From the NCBI RefSeq assembly GCF_018403265.1, contig NZ_BOSI01000002.1, positions 434,001 to 498,000 on the forward strand: a DNA stretch of 64,000 bases, given 5' to 3'. The notes beneath the pieces were generated by a model. The model did not search any database. It saw only the letters and a list, made by a program, of their open reading frames with translations, and was not told the DNA's origin. Source of the DNA: Paenibacillus sp. J31TS4. Lineage in GTDB: Bacteria > Bacillota > Bacilli > Paenibacillales > NBRC-103111. Position 1 is the first letter of the stretch. The number at the start of each line of letters is the position of its first letter. A program made the position numbers and the translations under genes. Positions 50,842 through 59,791 of this stretch are shown one piece after another.

Positions 50842-51552
50842 ATGAAGAGACGCTGGAAGGTCGTATTGTTCGATCTGGACGACACGCTGCTCCACTTTGA
50901 CGATTATTGGCAGGACAGCATGCTGGAGACGTTCCGGCAGCATCCGTCTACGGCCGGCCGCGATCCGGGGCCGCTCTTTGAGCAGCTGTGCCGGTTCAAT
51001 GAGCATTATGTGAGCTTGTATCACAATCAGGCGATCACCCTCCGGCAGTTCCGCAACGAGCGGGTGATCGAGACGCTCCGGAGCTTCGCCATCGCGATGG
51101 ATGAGGCGGAGGCTGACCGGTTCAATGAGCTGCATAACGCGATCAGCCGCTCGTTCATGCGGGCGAATCCGGCCCTGCTCGGCCAGCTGACGGCTTGGCG
51201 GCGCAGCTATGCGCTCGGCATCGTCACGAACGGGACGGCAAGCTGGCAGCAGGACAAAATCCGGGCGCTCGGCATCGAGCCGCTTTTTCCCGCGTCTTGC
51301 GTAGTCGTCTCCGAGGACGCAGGCTGCGAGAAGCCGGATCCCGAGATCTACCGCAGGGCGCTCGCCTGCTTCGGCGTTTCCCCGGAGGAAGCCCTCTTCG
51401 TGGGCGATTCCTGGAAGAACGACGTGCAGGGGCCGATGAAAGCCGGCATGCAGGCCGTCTGGTACAACCGGCTGGGAGAGGCGCTTCCCGAAGGCGAGCA
51501 CGAGCCATACGCGGTCATTTCCCGGCTGGACGAGCTGGACGCGATATTATAG
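50842..51552 (+). CDS. HAD-superfamily hydrolase (YjjG/YfnB-like)
   Basis: A 236-residue HAD-IA phosphatase. Motif I is LFDLDDTLLHF (nucleophile Asp about 11, acid Asp about 13), motif II is IVTNGT, motif III Lys is in CEKPDPEIYRRAL, and motif IV is VGDSWKNDVQG. The helical cap follows motif I. Close relatives are YjjG-like nucleotidases that remove phosphate from non-canonical or ordinary pyrimidine nucleotides. The start has GAAGGAGGGGATGGCATA. It is 66 bases after ynfA without a terminator, and 33 bases before the SGNH gene. Confidence 0.88.
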   Translation: MKRRWKVVLFDLDDTLLHFDDYWQDSMLETFRQHPSTAGRDPGPLFEQLCRFNEHYVSLYHNQAITLRQFRNERVIETLRSFAIAMDEAEADRFNELHNAISRSFMRANPALLGQLTAWRRSYALGIVTNGTASWQQDKIRALGIEPLFPASCVVVSEDAGCEKPDPEIYRRALACFGVSPEEALFVGDSWKNDVQGPMKAGMQAVWYNRLGEALPEGEHEPYAVISRLDELDAIL

Positions 51553-51585
51553 CATCTAACATTAGCACAAAAGGAGTCTTCCCTG

Positions 51586-52737
51586 ATGAGCCCTAACCAG
51601 CAGCAGCAGCTCTATACTTTTCAAGACGCTTGGACCGCATGGCGCAGCGGCGCCAAATTCCCGATCGCTTTCTTCGGGGACAGCACATTCGACGGAGCCG
51701 CTACAACGGGGTGGGTCCGCAATACGCTTGGAGCCGACAATGTCTCCCCTAACGCGTTTTCGAGGAAGCTCGAAGGCCTGCTGCGCGAAGCGGCCGGGCA
51801 ATCGGTGCTGCGGATCTATAACGCGGGCTTCAGTGGGCAAACGGCGGCCTGGGGAGCCGCTCACATCGAGCAGGAATTCACAGGCGATTCTCCTTACAGG
51901 GACGTCAAAATGATCGGCATCGGCTTCGGCATCAACGACCGGCTCGGCTACCCGAGCGAGATGGAATACCGGGTTGGGCTTCGGACACATACGATCCGCA
52001 TGATCGAGTGGTGTTACGAGCACGGCATCCAACCGTTCCTGCTCACGACGCAGGCCGTCGTCGCGCCGGGCGTCCACACGACCTATGAAGGAACCTATCC
52101 GATGCGCACGGGCGGCCACATCCATACCGTCGCGGGCGAGGTCAAAAAGGAGCTGGCCCTGGAATACGGATTGCCGCTGATCGACCTCAATGCTTATACG
52201 GAGGCGTTCCTGCTCTATTCCTCCTACAGCACGGCGAGCATCATTCCGGACCGGCTGCATTTTGGCGATCTCGGTCATGCCTTCGTGGCGGAGCTGCTGT
52301 TCGCTCATCTGGTACCCTATACGATTGTGGCGGACGGCTATACGAAGATCGATTACTCCACCCAGGCGGTCCAGGACGGTGTCCCGGAGGACTGGCTGAC
52401 GATGTCGGACAGCCCGGTAGACGGCTTCAAAGTGCTGGTCGACCGGGAGCGGGAGGAGACCGCAGATCGGAAAGTGATGACCGTCTGGCTCTTTGCCGCG
52501 GCGCGGCGGCCGCTTGCTCTCCGCGCCTACAAGAGCGGGACGACCGGATCGGGTGCCGCCTCTTCCGGCGAAGAGCAGGAAGGCTTCACCGGCACGTATG
52601 TCAAAGTGAACGGGAAGGCGCATCTGTTGACCGGTCCGGAGACGGAACTGGGCCGCATGGAGCAAGGGCTGTACCGGCTCGAAGTCTTCACCGGCACGGG
52701 TACGCGGGTCGACTTCAAAGGCTTCTGGCTGGACTAA
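51586..52737 (+). CDS. SGNH/GDSL-family hydrolase with C-terminal beta domain
   Basis: A 383-residue esterase-like protein. Block I is FFGDSTFDGA (Ser about 34), block III is GFGINDR with the conserved Asn, and block V is DRLHFGDLGH with the catalytic Asp-x-x-His. The domain lacks a signal peptide, so it is cytoplasmic. The C-terminal 110 residues (from about DGFKVLVDRER) form a separate beta-rich domain ending FTGTGTRVDFKGFWLD. Substrate is unknown; acyl or acetyl esters of carbohydrates are typical. The ATG has AAAAGGAGTCTTCCCTG. Confidence 0.85.
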   Translation: MSPNQQQQLYTFQDAWTAWRSGAKFPIAFFGDSTFDGAATTGWVRNTLGADNVSPNAFSRKLEGLLREAAGQSVLRIYNAGFSGQTAAWGAAHIEQEFTGDSPYRDVKMIGIGFGINDRLGYPSEMEYRVGLRTHTIRMIEWCYEHGIQPFLLTTQAVVAPGVHTTYEGTYPMRTGGHIHTVAGEVKKELALEYGLPLIDLNAYTEAFLLYSSYSTASIIPDRLHFGDLGHAFVAELLFAHLVPYTIVADGYTKIDYSTQAVQDGVPEDWLTMSDSPVDGFKVLVDREREETADRKVMTVWLFAAARRPLALRAYKSGTTGSGAASSGEEQEGFTGTYVKVNGKAHLLTGPETELGRMEQGLYRLEVFTGTGTRVDFKGFWLD

Positions 52738-52756
52738 GCATTAGGAACGCACACGC

Positions 52757-52786
52757 AAAAAAAGCTTGAGCGATCAAGCTTTTTTT
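52757..52786. terminator. terminator after the SGNH gene
   Basis: AAAAAAAGCTTGA and TCAAGCTTTTTTT form a 13-base stem around GCGA, with its own T tract on both strands. Confidence 0.85.
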
Positions 52787-52864
52787 GGTTTAGCCGATTC
52801 TTCCCTTGCACCGCTCCGGCAGTCGTGCCACGATAGAGCCAAACTGACCATCAGGAGGATTGGT

Positions 52865-53815
52865 ATGCAGATAGACATCCGTTCCGAGACGCCCGAAGAT
52901 GCCGAAGCGATCGCCGAGCTGCACGCTCTTGCCTTTGACAAGGAGCCCGCGATTCCCGCCCTCGTCGCCCTTCATCGCCAGCGGGGCGCCTTCGACCCCG
53001 AGTTGTCCTTGGTTGCAGTGCGCGAGGGCAGAGCCGTTGGGCATGTTCTTTTTTTCCCACGCCTGCTTCATGTGGGGGGCCAGGCGGTGCGGGCTGTCGT
53101 GCTGTCGCCGCTGGCCGTGCATCCGGATGAGCAGCGGCAGGGGATCGGAGCCCGACTCGTCCGGGAAGGACACCGGAGAGCCGGTGCCAAAGGCTATGCG
53201 GCTTCGCTCGTGCTGGGTCATCCCGGGTATTACCCGCGGTTCGGCTATGTGCCGCGCATGTACGGCACCTCCGGGCTGGTGCTGGACGGGGAAGCCCAGC
53301 AAGAAAGGCTGCTGGAGGAACGGCCGGTGCGCCAAGCCGACGCGGAGCTGCTCGAACGGATGTGGAGCAGCTGGTTTGCGGAGGCGTCTCTCGCCTTCCG
53401 TCCCGAGCAGACGCTCTTGGATTGGATCGCTCCGAGCCCGGCGGTTCGTTCCGTTCTGCTCGAGGAGCGGGGCGAGGCGATCGCTTACTTGCGTTATCGG
53501 CCGGCGGAGCCGCATGCCCCGATTCTCTTCCTGAGCAAGAGCAGGGAGGCGACAGAGGCAGCGCTTGCCCACGTCAGCGCGCTGACCCGACAGGCGGGCG
53601 TTCGCGAGCCGATCCGGCTTCCCCTACCTCCCGGGACCGAACGGGCCCGCGAGTGGATGCCCGTGCCGGTTCGAGAGTCGGTTGCCCCGTGGGAAGCGGC
53701 GATGCTCCTGGTGCTGGACGAAGCCTGCTCGCCTGTCCGTACTTATGTGGAAGAGGCGGGGACGCAGCGGCCGATCGGAACGATCGTGTGGCCGGTGGAA
53801 TTCGACAGTTTGTAA
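52865..53815 (+). CDS. GNAT-family N-acetyltransferase with C-terminal extension
   Basis: A 316-residue protein. Residues 1 to about 150 are a YhbS/Eis-like GNAT with LSPLAVHPDEQRQGIGARLVREG (Q-x-x-G-I-G loop) and LGHPGYYPRFGYV, the family's 'HPxYYxRFGF' motif. The second half is a less conserved domain of about 150 residues without a recognisable catalytic motif. The ATG at 52865 follows ATCAGGAGGATTGGT; a longer frame from 52766 overlaps the preceding terminator and is not used. It is followed by the amidase gene in the same direction after 53 bases. Confidence 0.85.
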   Translation: MQIDIRSETPEDAEAIAELHALAFDKEPAIPALVALHRQRGAFDPELSLVAVREGRAVGHVLFFPRLLHVGGQAVRAVVLSPLAVHPDEQRQGIGARLVREGHRRAGAKGYAASLVLGHPGYYPRFGYVPRMYGTSGLVLDGEAQQERLLEERPVRQADAELLERMWSSWFAEASLAFRPEQTLLDWIAPSPAVRSVLLEERGEAIAYLRYRPAEPHAPILFLSKSREATEAALAHVSALTRQAGVREPIRLPLPPGTERAREWMPVPVRESVAPWEAAMLLVLDEACSPVRTYVEEAGTQRPIGTIVWPVEFDSL

Positions 53816-53868
53816 ACGGACCGTCGGCCGAAGGTAGGAGACGAACGAAGGGAAGGGGAGATAACCAA

Positions 53869-55338
53869 GTGAATAGACAGATCACAGAAGCAACCGTTTC
53901 GGAGCTGCAGCGGGCCATGGAGGAAGGAAGCCTCACCTCCCGCGCGCTCGTCCTGCACTACATGGATCGAATAGCTCGCATAGACCGGGACGGCGTCCGG
54001 CTGCAGGCCGTGCTCGAATGGAATCCGGATGCCGTCTCCCAGGCGGAGAGGCTGGACCGGGAACGGGCGGAGGGCCGTGTCCGCGGGCCGCTTCATGGCA
54101 TTCCGGTTCTGCTCAAGGATAACATCAATACCGGCGATAACATGCATACGAGCGCCGGCTCGCTGGCGCTGGCGGACTCGTTCGCTCTGGCGGATGCGCA
54201 CCTGGTCAAGCTGCTGCGCGAGGCGGGAGCGGTGCTGCTCGGCAAGGCGAATATGACGGAATTCGCCAATTACATGACGACCGGGATGCCGAGCGGCTAT
54301 AGCTCGCGCGGCGGGCAGGTGCGCAATCCGTACGGGCCCGGCCGGTTCCAGCCGGGCGGCTCCAGCGCCGGGTCGGCCGTGGCTGTTGCCGCGAATTTGT
54401 GCGCAGTCTCGGTCGGGACCGAGACGTCGGGCTCTATCCTGCACCCGGCCTATCATACCAGCATCGTCGGCATCAAGCCGACGGTTGGGCTCATTAGCCG
54501 GTCGGGGATTGTGCCGATCACGTATACGCAGGATACGGCGGGGCCGATGGCCCGTACGGTGCGGGACGCCGCGCTGCTCCTCGGCGCGATGGCCGGCCCG
54601 GACCCGGCCGACGAGGCTACGCTGGTCGCCGGCCCGGGTCAGCTTCCCGGTGATTATGCGTCCTATTGCGAGGCGGACGGGCTGCGGGGAGCGAGAATCG
54701 GGATCAACCGGGGCTACGAGGAGGATTTTAAAGAGGAAGAGAAGGCTCTCCTCGACCGGGCGATTCAGGCGATGAGGGAGGCGGGCGCGGAGATCGTCGA
54801 GTCGGTCAACCTTCCGCACATCGGCAAGTCCAGCGTGCTCCTGCACGAATTCAAATCCGCCCTGAACCGGTATCTGTCGTCTCTCGGTCCCGATGCGCCC
54901 GTCCGCACGCTGGCCGATCTGATTCGGTTCCACAACGAACATCCGAAGGAAACGCTGAAATACGGGCAGACGCTGCTGCTGCGCGCCGAGCTCGAGACGT
55001 CGGGCACCCTGACGGAGCCGGCCTATCTGCTGGACCGCATGAGGACTTGGCAGGAGTCGCGGGAAGACGGCATCGACCGGGTGCTCCAGGAGCATCGGCT
55101 GGATGCACTCTTGTGCCCGGGCGTGACCAACATCCCTGCGGCTGCGGGCTATCCGGCGATTATGGTGCCCGCCGGCTTCCGGCAGGACGGCCATCCGTTC
55201 GGCGTCTCGTTCGTCGGCACGGCCTACAGCGAGCCTGCGCTGATCCGGATCGCGTATGCATTCGAGCAAGCGTACCCGATGCGCCGGGCGCCGGAATTTC
55301 CTGAGGGAACCCTCGGCACGAAGGAGCGGACCGAATGA
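53869..55338 (+). CDS. amidase (amidase-signature family)
   Basis: A 489-residue hydrolase with the Ser-Ser-Lys triad: Lys in [12 protein letters not shown], cis-Ser in [16 protein letters not shown], and the nucleophile Ser in [12 protein letters not shown]. It resembles bacterial amidases that hydrolyse aliphatic or aryl amides, and is close in length to GatA (but the gene context and the N-terminal tail differ). The start is the GTG at 53869 behind GGGAAGGGGAGATAACCAA; the frame is open far upstream but overlaps the GNAT gene. Its stop overlaps the next GNAT start (ATGA). Confidence 0.9.
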   Translation: MNRQITEATVSELQRAMEEGSLTSRALVLHYMDRIARIDRDGVRLQAVLEWNPDAVSQAERLDRERAEGRVRGPLHGIPVLLKDNINTGDNMHTSAGSLALADSFALADAHLVKLLREAGAVLLGKANMTEFANYMTTGMPSGYSSRGGQVRNPYGPGRFQPGGSSAGSAVAVAANLCAVSVGTETSGSILHPAYHTSIVGIKPTVGLISRSGIVPITYTQDTAGPMARTVRDAALLLGAMAGPDPADEATLVAGPGQLPGDYASYCEADGLRGARIGINRGYEEDFKEEEKALLDRAIQAMREAGAEIVESVNLPHIGKSSVLLHEFKSALNRYLSSLGPDAPVRTLADLIRFHNEHPKETLKYGQTLLLRAELETSGTLTEPAYLLDRMRTWQESREDGIDRVLQEHRLDALLCPGVTNIPAAAGYPAIMVPAGFRQDGHPFGVSFVGTAYSEPALIRIAYAFEQAYPMRRAPEFPEGTLGTKERTE

Positions 55339-56261
55339 AGAGAGGCGCAGCGAACCACGAAGCCGAATTCGACCTCGGAGGAGGCTTCAAGCTCTTTAAG
55401 GCGGACTCACATGAGTTCGGTATTTATTCGTGTACATACCGCGAGAACATCTTTTTCCGGCAGAGCTGGGAGAGGCGGGTTGCCGTCTTCGACCCGAATA
55501 CGCCGTATTATTGGATCTGTCTGGACGGCAAACGGGTGGGCGGCGTCAGCATCAGCCCGAATACGATCTGGAATCTCTTCCTCCTGCCGCCGTTCGCGGA
55601 TTGGAGCCGTCTGGTTGGCAGATTGAGAGCATTGCTCGTTACGCTATCCAATCCGCTAGAGCCCATATCCGCTCACGGCATTCTGCCGGACCAAATCCCT
55701 GCGTTTCATCGGGCGGGTTTTGTAACCGGAGAGACTCGCCGGGTCATGATCCGGCCGACGGGCTCGCTCGGCGGGACGGAATCGCTCCAGCCGTTTTCTT
55801 TGGCGATACCAACACTCGAGCATGTCGGGGATATTGCTAGTGCCGCTTGTCGGGCATACGCCGGACCAGACGGCCTCGGGTATCCCGGACTGAATACTAG
55901 GGAGCAGCACGAGACCGATACCACTGCTTACTTCGAGCACAATACGCAGGAGGTGCTACGCCAAGCCTCCTGCCTCGCGTACGACGGAGCGAGCGGCGAG
56001 CTGGCGGGATTCTGCCTGATCTCTCTATGGGAGGGCCTGCCGCTCGTCTCTAACCTAGCGGTTCTTCCTGCCTATAGGGGCCAGGGACTTGCCTCTGCGA
56101 TGCTCCTCCGGGCGCTATCCGTTCTGCGTGGCGACTATGAACTGCTTCGGCTGTTCGTCACGATCGGAAACGGAGCGGAGCAGCTCTACCACAACCTTGG
56201 CTTCCACGCCGGGACGCCTCAAGCGCAGGTGGACTACCAGATGCGGGGCGGTGACGTCTGA
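55335..56261 (+). CDS. GNAT-family N-acetyltransferase
   Basis: A 308-residue protein of two GNAT-like halves. The functional C-terminal domain carries VSNLAVLPAYRGQGLASAML (R-G-Q-G-L-A loop) and LFVTIGNGAEQLYHNLGFHAG. The N-terminal half (about 1-140) keeps the fold but lacks the acetyl-CoA loop. It starts at the ATG overlapping the amidase stop in ATGA, so the two are translationally coupled and may act on the same amide or amine compound. Substrate unknown. Confidence 0.85.
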   Translation: MKRGAANHEAEFDLGGGFKLFKADSHEFGIYSCTYRENIFFRQSWERRVAVFDPNTPYYWICLDGKRVGGVSISPNTIWNLFLLPPFADWSRLVGRLRALLVTLSNPLEPISAHGILPDQIPAFHRAGFVTGETRRVMIRPTGSLGGTESLQPFSLAIPTLEHVGDIASAACRAYAGPDGLGYPGLNTREQHETDTTAYFEHNTQEVLRQASCLAYDGASGELAGFCLISLWEGLPLVSNLAVLPAYRGQGLASAMLLRALSVLRGDYELLRLFVTIGNGAEQLYHNLGFHAGTPQAQVDYQMRGGDV

Positions 56262-56383
56262 GCCCGCCGCCGCGTGCTGCCCCGACCAAGGTCCAGGTAC
56301 GTTCTCGACGAGCGGAGGAGGCTGCGGGACGGCGATTCGTGGTAAGCTGAATGACAGTTGATGGAAAAAAAGGAGAGGTAACC

Positions 56384-56887
56384 ATGAATATGACAACCAT
56401 TCTGGGAGCCGTGCTCATCCTTCTGGGAGCGGCACTGTTCTTGAACCGCGGGGAGACGGTCGACGTCGGGACGATCTTCGCTTATTTCTGGCCGAGCTTG
56501 TTCGTGCTCCCGCTCAGCATGTTCTTCCACTGGATGCACTTCGCCATGCTGGACCGCAAGGCGCCGGGGCTGCTCGTGCCGGGCGGCATCCTGTTCATCT
56601 CGGGACTGGTCTGCCAGCTGGCGATGCTGACGGACGGCTGGGCCTATCTGTGGCCGGGCTTTCTGCTGGCCGTCGCCGTCGGTCTGCTGGAATTGTACTG
56701 GTTCGGCTACCGGCACAAGGCTCTCTTGATTCCGGTCGTCATTTTGACCGTCCTGGCCCTTGTTTTCTTTGCCGCCTTCTCGATCGGCACGCTATTCAAC
56801 CGGTTCGCCGTCGGACAGCCGCTCATCGCGATCGGCCTGATCCTGGTAGGCGTCTGGGCGATGGTAGGCAAGAAGCAGCGCGTGTAG
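56384..56887 (+). CDS. multi-pass membrane protein, unknown
   Basis: A 167-residue protein with about five hydrophobic segments, rich in Leu, Trp and Phe: a typical start TTILGAVLILLGAALFLN, then WPSLFVLPLSMFFHWMHF. It resembles the small LiaF/DUF5668-like four- to five-helix membrane proteins but I cannot place it in a named family. The ATG at 56384 has AAAAGGAGAGGTAACC; an in-frame ATG at 56351 is unsupported. A strong terminator follows. Confidence 0.72.
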   Translation: MNMTTILGAVLILLGAALFLNRGETVDVGTIFAYFWPSLFVLPLSMFFHWMHFAMLDRKAPGLLVPGGILFISGLVCQLAMLTDGWAYLWPGFLLAVAVGLLELYWFGYRHKALLIPVVILTVLALVFFAAFSIGTLFNRFAVGQPLIAIGLILVGVWAMVGKKQRV

Positions 56888-56976
56888 CGGGTATGCCGAG
56901 GCTGCAAGCTGACTGCCCCGGCGGGTAGGCAATGGACCTGTCCGCCGGTTCGTCTAATCTACATACGGAGACAAAC

Positions 56977-57025
56977 AAATAACCGGCTTGCCTTCTTCCG
57001 CACGGAAGGGCAAGCCGGTTATTTT
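56977..57025. terminator. strong bidirectional terminator
   Basis: AAATAACCGGCTTGCC pairs with GGCAAGCCGGTTATTT, extended by a CTTC/GGAAG mismatched top, between the convergent membrane-protein and minus-strand genes. Confidence 0.85.
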
Positions 57026-57045
57026 GTAGGGGGATGGAGAGGCGG

Positions 57046-57492
57046 CTACTCCTTGTCTTGGAGACGGAAGCCTTCCTCCGCCATATACTCCTTGACTTCC
57101 TCATATGTCTCGCAGGCGAGATCGAGCTGCTCGCCTGCATAGATATACCAGAGGTCGTCCTCCGGCTTGACGGTTAGCGTCTCGCCGCCTTCTCCGATCC
57201 AGGTCTCCTCGCTTGGCGCGGTCAGCGAGCGGATCGAGGCCGCCACCAGCTCCCGCAGCTCTTCGGCGGACAGGTCGCGGATATTGACCAACCCCCGGTC
57301 GTCCGTCTGCCAGCCGTCCAGCCGTCCGGCGTACACGTAGCCGTTGCCGTTCGGGTGGAGATGATAGACGACCGTTTTCTTGTCGAACGCGCTCTCGCCA
57401 TAATGATAATTGACACGCCCGAGGGAGACGGGCCTGCGCTCCAGCTCCTCAAAGCCATCGAGCACGGCTTGCTTCTCTTCAAAAGTTAGCAT
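57046..57492 (-). CDS. conserved-looking cytoplasmic protein, unknown
   Basis: A 148-residue protein without signal or membrane segments. It starts MLTFEEKQAVLDGFEEL, contains the acidic SAEELRELVAASIRSL helix and ends VKEYMAEEGFRLQDKE. The spacing of aromatic and acidic residues suggests a small alpha/beta domain. The ATG at 57492 follows GGAAGGAAGTCATATAGG. It is 50 bases downstream of the tdk stop in the same direction and could be in one transcript with it. No family recognised. Confidence 0.7.
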   Translation of the reverse strand: MLTFEEKQAVLDGFEELERRPVSLGRVNYHYGESAFDKKTVVYHLHPNGNGYVYAGRLDGWQTDDRGLVNIRDLSAEELRELVAASIRSLTAPSEETWIGEGGETLTVKPEDDLWYIYAGEQLDLACETYEEVKEYMAEEGFRLQDKE

Positions 57493-57542
57493 CCTATATG
57501 ACTTCCTTCCGTCATTGTAAAATAAGGCCGGGGGAGGGGGCC

Positions 57543-58265
57543 TTACCCGTGCGACTCTTGGCCCCGTTCCGCCTGATAAGAGGTGTACAACCGGCCAATG
57601 GCTTCGTCCAGCTGCCGCTTCAGCTTGGGCACATCCGGATCGGGAATGTCAGGAAGCACGGAGGACCGTTTCATCGCCTTATAGCACCGGCGGCAGACCG
57701 GGAAATACGCTACGCTGGCGGTTGACGCTTTGTTCGCGTTGTCGCCGATAGCGATCTGCGGCCCGTCGAATACCGGCCTGCCGTCGTCGACCCGCATGTT
57801 TTTTGTCGCCTTGCGGTCGCAAAACCAGCAGACGGTCTTCAGCTCCTCCAGCTTGTCGGCTTCGCAGAGCAGGGCGGCGCTTCCCTCGAACAGCTGCGAC
57901 CGGCTGTCGGTCTTAAGCCCGTATGCGATCACCGGAATGCCGCATTCGTCCACGATATCCGTCAGCTGGCTCACCTGAGCGGCGGTCAGAAACTGGGCCT
58001 CGTCCACGAGCACGCAGTTAATGTGGAGCCCCTGGTCCAGCATATAAGCGACAAGAGCGTGGAAGTCGGTGCCGCCGTCGAAGAGAATCGCCTTCTCCTG
58101 GAGACCGATTCGCGAGGCCACCACGCCGGTTCCGAACCGGTTTTCCAGAGCGGAGGTGAACAGCACAGCCGCTTTTCCCTGCTCCATATAGTTGTGGTAC
58201 GTTTTCAGCACGTCAATCGATTTGCCCGCATTCATCGTGGAATAACGGTAATACAGTTGAGCCAT
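57543..58265 (-). CDS. tdk: thymidine kinase, type II
   Basis: A 240-residue enzyme that phosphorylates thymidine for nucleotide salvage. The P-loop is YSTMNAGKS (about residues 8-16), the metal-binding DEAQF is present, and two zinc CxxC pairs are seen as CWFC and CRRC. It is longer at the C-terminus than E. coli Tdk by about 35 residues (PDVPKLKRQLDEAIGRLYTSY). The ATG at 58265 follows GAGGAGGCACACAGA; an in-frame ATG at 58298 is less likely. A weak extended -10 (TGC-TAGAAT) lies at 58302-58297. Confidence 0.94.
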   Translation of the reverse strand: MAQLYYRYSTMNAGKSIDVLKTYHNYMEQGKAAVLFTSALENRFGTGVVASRIGLQEKAILFDGGTDFHALVAYMLDQGLHINCVLVDEAQFLTAAQVSQLTDIVDECGIPVIAYGLKTDSRSQLFEGSAALLCEADKLEELKTVCWFCDRKATKNMRVDDGRPVFDGPQIAIGDNANKASTASVAYFPVCRRCYKAMKRSSVLPDIPDPDVPKLKRQLDEAIGRLYTSYQAERGQESHG

Positions 58266-58349
58266 TCTGTGTGCCTCCTCATGAACCTGCCTCCCCATTC
58301 TAGCACGAAAAAGAGGGGAATGGTCCCACAGCTTCCATCCGGAAAAGCG

Positions 58350-58589
58350 TCAGGAGGCGAAAGGAGGCCCGAACAGCCAGTCACTGACAGGTTGGAACAC
58401 CGCCAATATCAAGTCCAGCGGATTCGGCAGAGGCGTGCCCGTGCTCCGAAGGACAGCCAGCAGGACGGAAACGAGCAGCAAAACCGAAAACCACAGCAGG
58501 TCTCGCCACATTCGGCTGCGAACCAGCTCGGGCACCGTCTTCCAGACGGCGAGGCCGGCAGCCGCCAGGCTGATTAGCGTACCGATCAT
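58350..58589 (-). CDS. small membrane protein of the germinant-receptor operon (GerD-subunit-like)
   Basis: A 79-residue protein with two transmembrane segments (about residues 3-18 and 33-46). The ATG at 58589 overlaps the GerC-type stop in ATGA, so it is translationally coupled to it. Small two-helix 'D subunits' encoded after gerA-, gerB- and gerC-type genes are known in some Bacillus germinant-receptor operons and modulate receptor activity. Here the position and size, not sequence similarity, support the call. Confidence 0.62.
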   Translation of the reverse strand: MIGTLISLAAAGLAVWKTVPELVRSRMWRDLLWFSVLLLVSVLLAVLRSTGTPLPNPLDLILAVFQPVSDWLFGPPFAS

Positions 58590-59791
58590 GAATGGCCCCC
58601 CATCTGCCGCAGGATGGACTGGTTGGTATTGCCCATCCGTTTGATGGTGACCTCGACCTGCACCTCCAGATCGAGCTTGGGAAACAGCTCGTCGTGCCAC
58701 CGGTCCTCCACTTCCTTCCACTTGCGCGGGGAGGAGCGGTGCAGCGCTTCGCCGAAGCCGAACACATCGCTGTGGAATTCCGTCTGTGCCCGGCGAACCG
58801 CGCTTCGGATCCGATTGCGGACGTCCGCCTCCGTCTTTTCCCGCATCTCCCGGAGCACGAACGGATTCCGGATATCCGCAGTGCTTTGCACCTCCCCCAC
58901 CTCTCCCTCTGCCGTCAATTTGACATGAGCGACCGGCTTGCCGTCCTTCCATTCGACCTTGATCTTCCGCTTGGTCCGCAGCAGTTCGACCCCGATCCGG
59001 CTGCCGTCCGGCCAGGGGATATTGATAATCGTGCTGTGAACGGTGCCTTTGAGGTAATTGTAGCCTTTGCTCTCGCTCTCGTTGAACCAGCCGACGAGCT
59101 TGTCGCTCTTCAGCACCGCCATATCCGAATAAATCAGTTCTGCGGGGATTTTGGCCCTCTGCATGTTTTCCTTGCGCTTGCCCAGAGCCTCGTCTCCCTT
59201 GATCTCAATACCGGTCAGCACGGGATTCTTGCCCTTACTCGTAATATCGTCCAACAGCTCGCCCAGTGTCACTTTCCCGGTTGCCGCCCAGTTCTTGTCC
59301 GACATTTCGAGCGACGTGAACAGCTTGTTCGCCGGAATCTTCTCAAGTGTCGTGAAGGTCTCCAGAATATCCATGGCTTTGCCTCCCCTGGCGATCACGA
59401 TATAAAAATCGGTTCTCATCTCCACATCACGCGCCAGAATATCCAGCACGCCTCCGAGTCCCTTGCGGGCAAGCTCCTCGCCCAGAACGAGAACCCGCAC
59501 ATGGGAACCGTAGATGCGGCGCGGCGATTCCTTGGTCATCCGGCGGAGCCCCTGCAGCACGGTGTCTCCCGGCGTCGTGAACGTGATGACGGGGGAGCGG
59601 CCCGAGCCGGAGGCTTTGGCGATCTCGCCGGGATTGACAATCTGGGCGGATATGTTGTATCCACGGGGGGCCTGGTCAAACCCGAGAGCGGCCGCGATGG
59701 CAAGCTCGTTTAATTCCCGGCGGCTCCAGCAGCCGCTGAGCAGGGAGGCCAGCAGGAGGAGGATAGCCAGCTTCATGCATCGGATGGTCAT
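58586..59791 (-). CDS. Ger(x)C-family spore germination lipoprotein
   Basis: A 401-residue lipoprotein, the C subunit of a germinant receptor. The signal peptide has the lipobox LLSGCW (Cys21). It shows LNELAIAAALGFDQAP, SHVRVLVLGEELARKGL and TDFYIVIARGGKAMDILE, all typical of GerAC/GerKC proteins. The protein lies on the outer face of the spore inner membrane. The ATG overlaps the GerA-type stop in ATGA. Length is normal. Confidence 0.93.
   Translation of the reverse strand: MTIRCMKLAILLLLASLLSGCWSRRELNELAIAAALGFDQAPRGYNISAQIVNPGEIAKASGSGRSPVITFTTPGDTVLQGLRRMTKESPRRIYGSHVRVLVLGEELARKGLGGVLDILARDVEMRTDFYIVIARGGKAMDILETFTTLEKIPANKLFTSLEMSDKNWAATGKVTLGELLDDITSKGKNPVLTGIEIKGDEALGKRKENMQRAKIPAELIYSDMAVLKSDKLVGWFNESESKGYNYLKGTVHSTIINIPWPDGSRIGVELLRTKRKIKVEWKDGKPVAHVKLTAEGEVGEVQSTADIRNPFVLREMREKTEADVRNRIRSAVRRAQTEFHSDVFGFGEALHRSSPRKWKEVEDRWHDELFPKLDLEVQVEVTIKRMGNTNQSILRQMGGHS

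Noticed and set aside
53743-55269. 508-codon open frame antisense to the amidase
   Set aside because: Shadow frame; the amidase triad on the plus strand is unambiguous.
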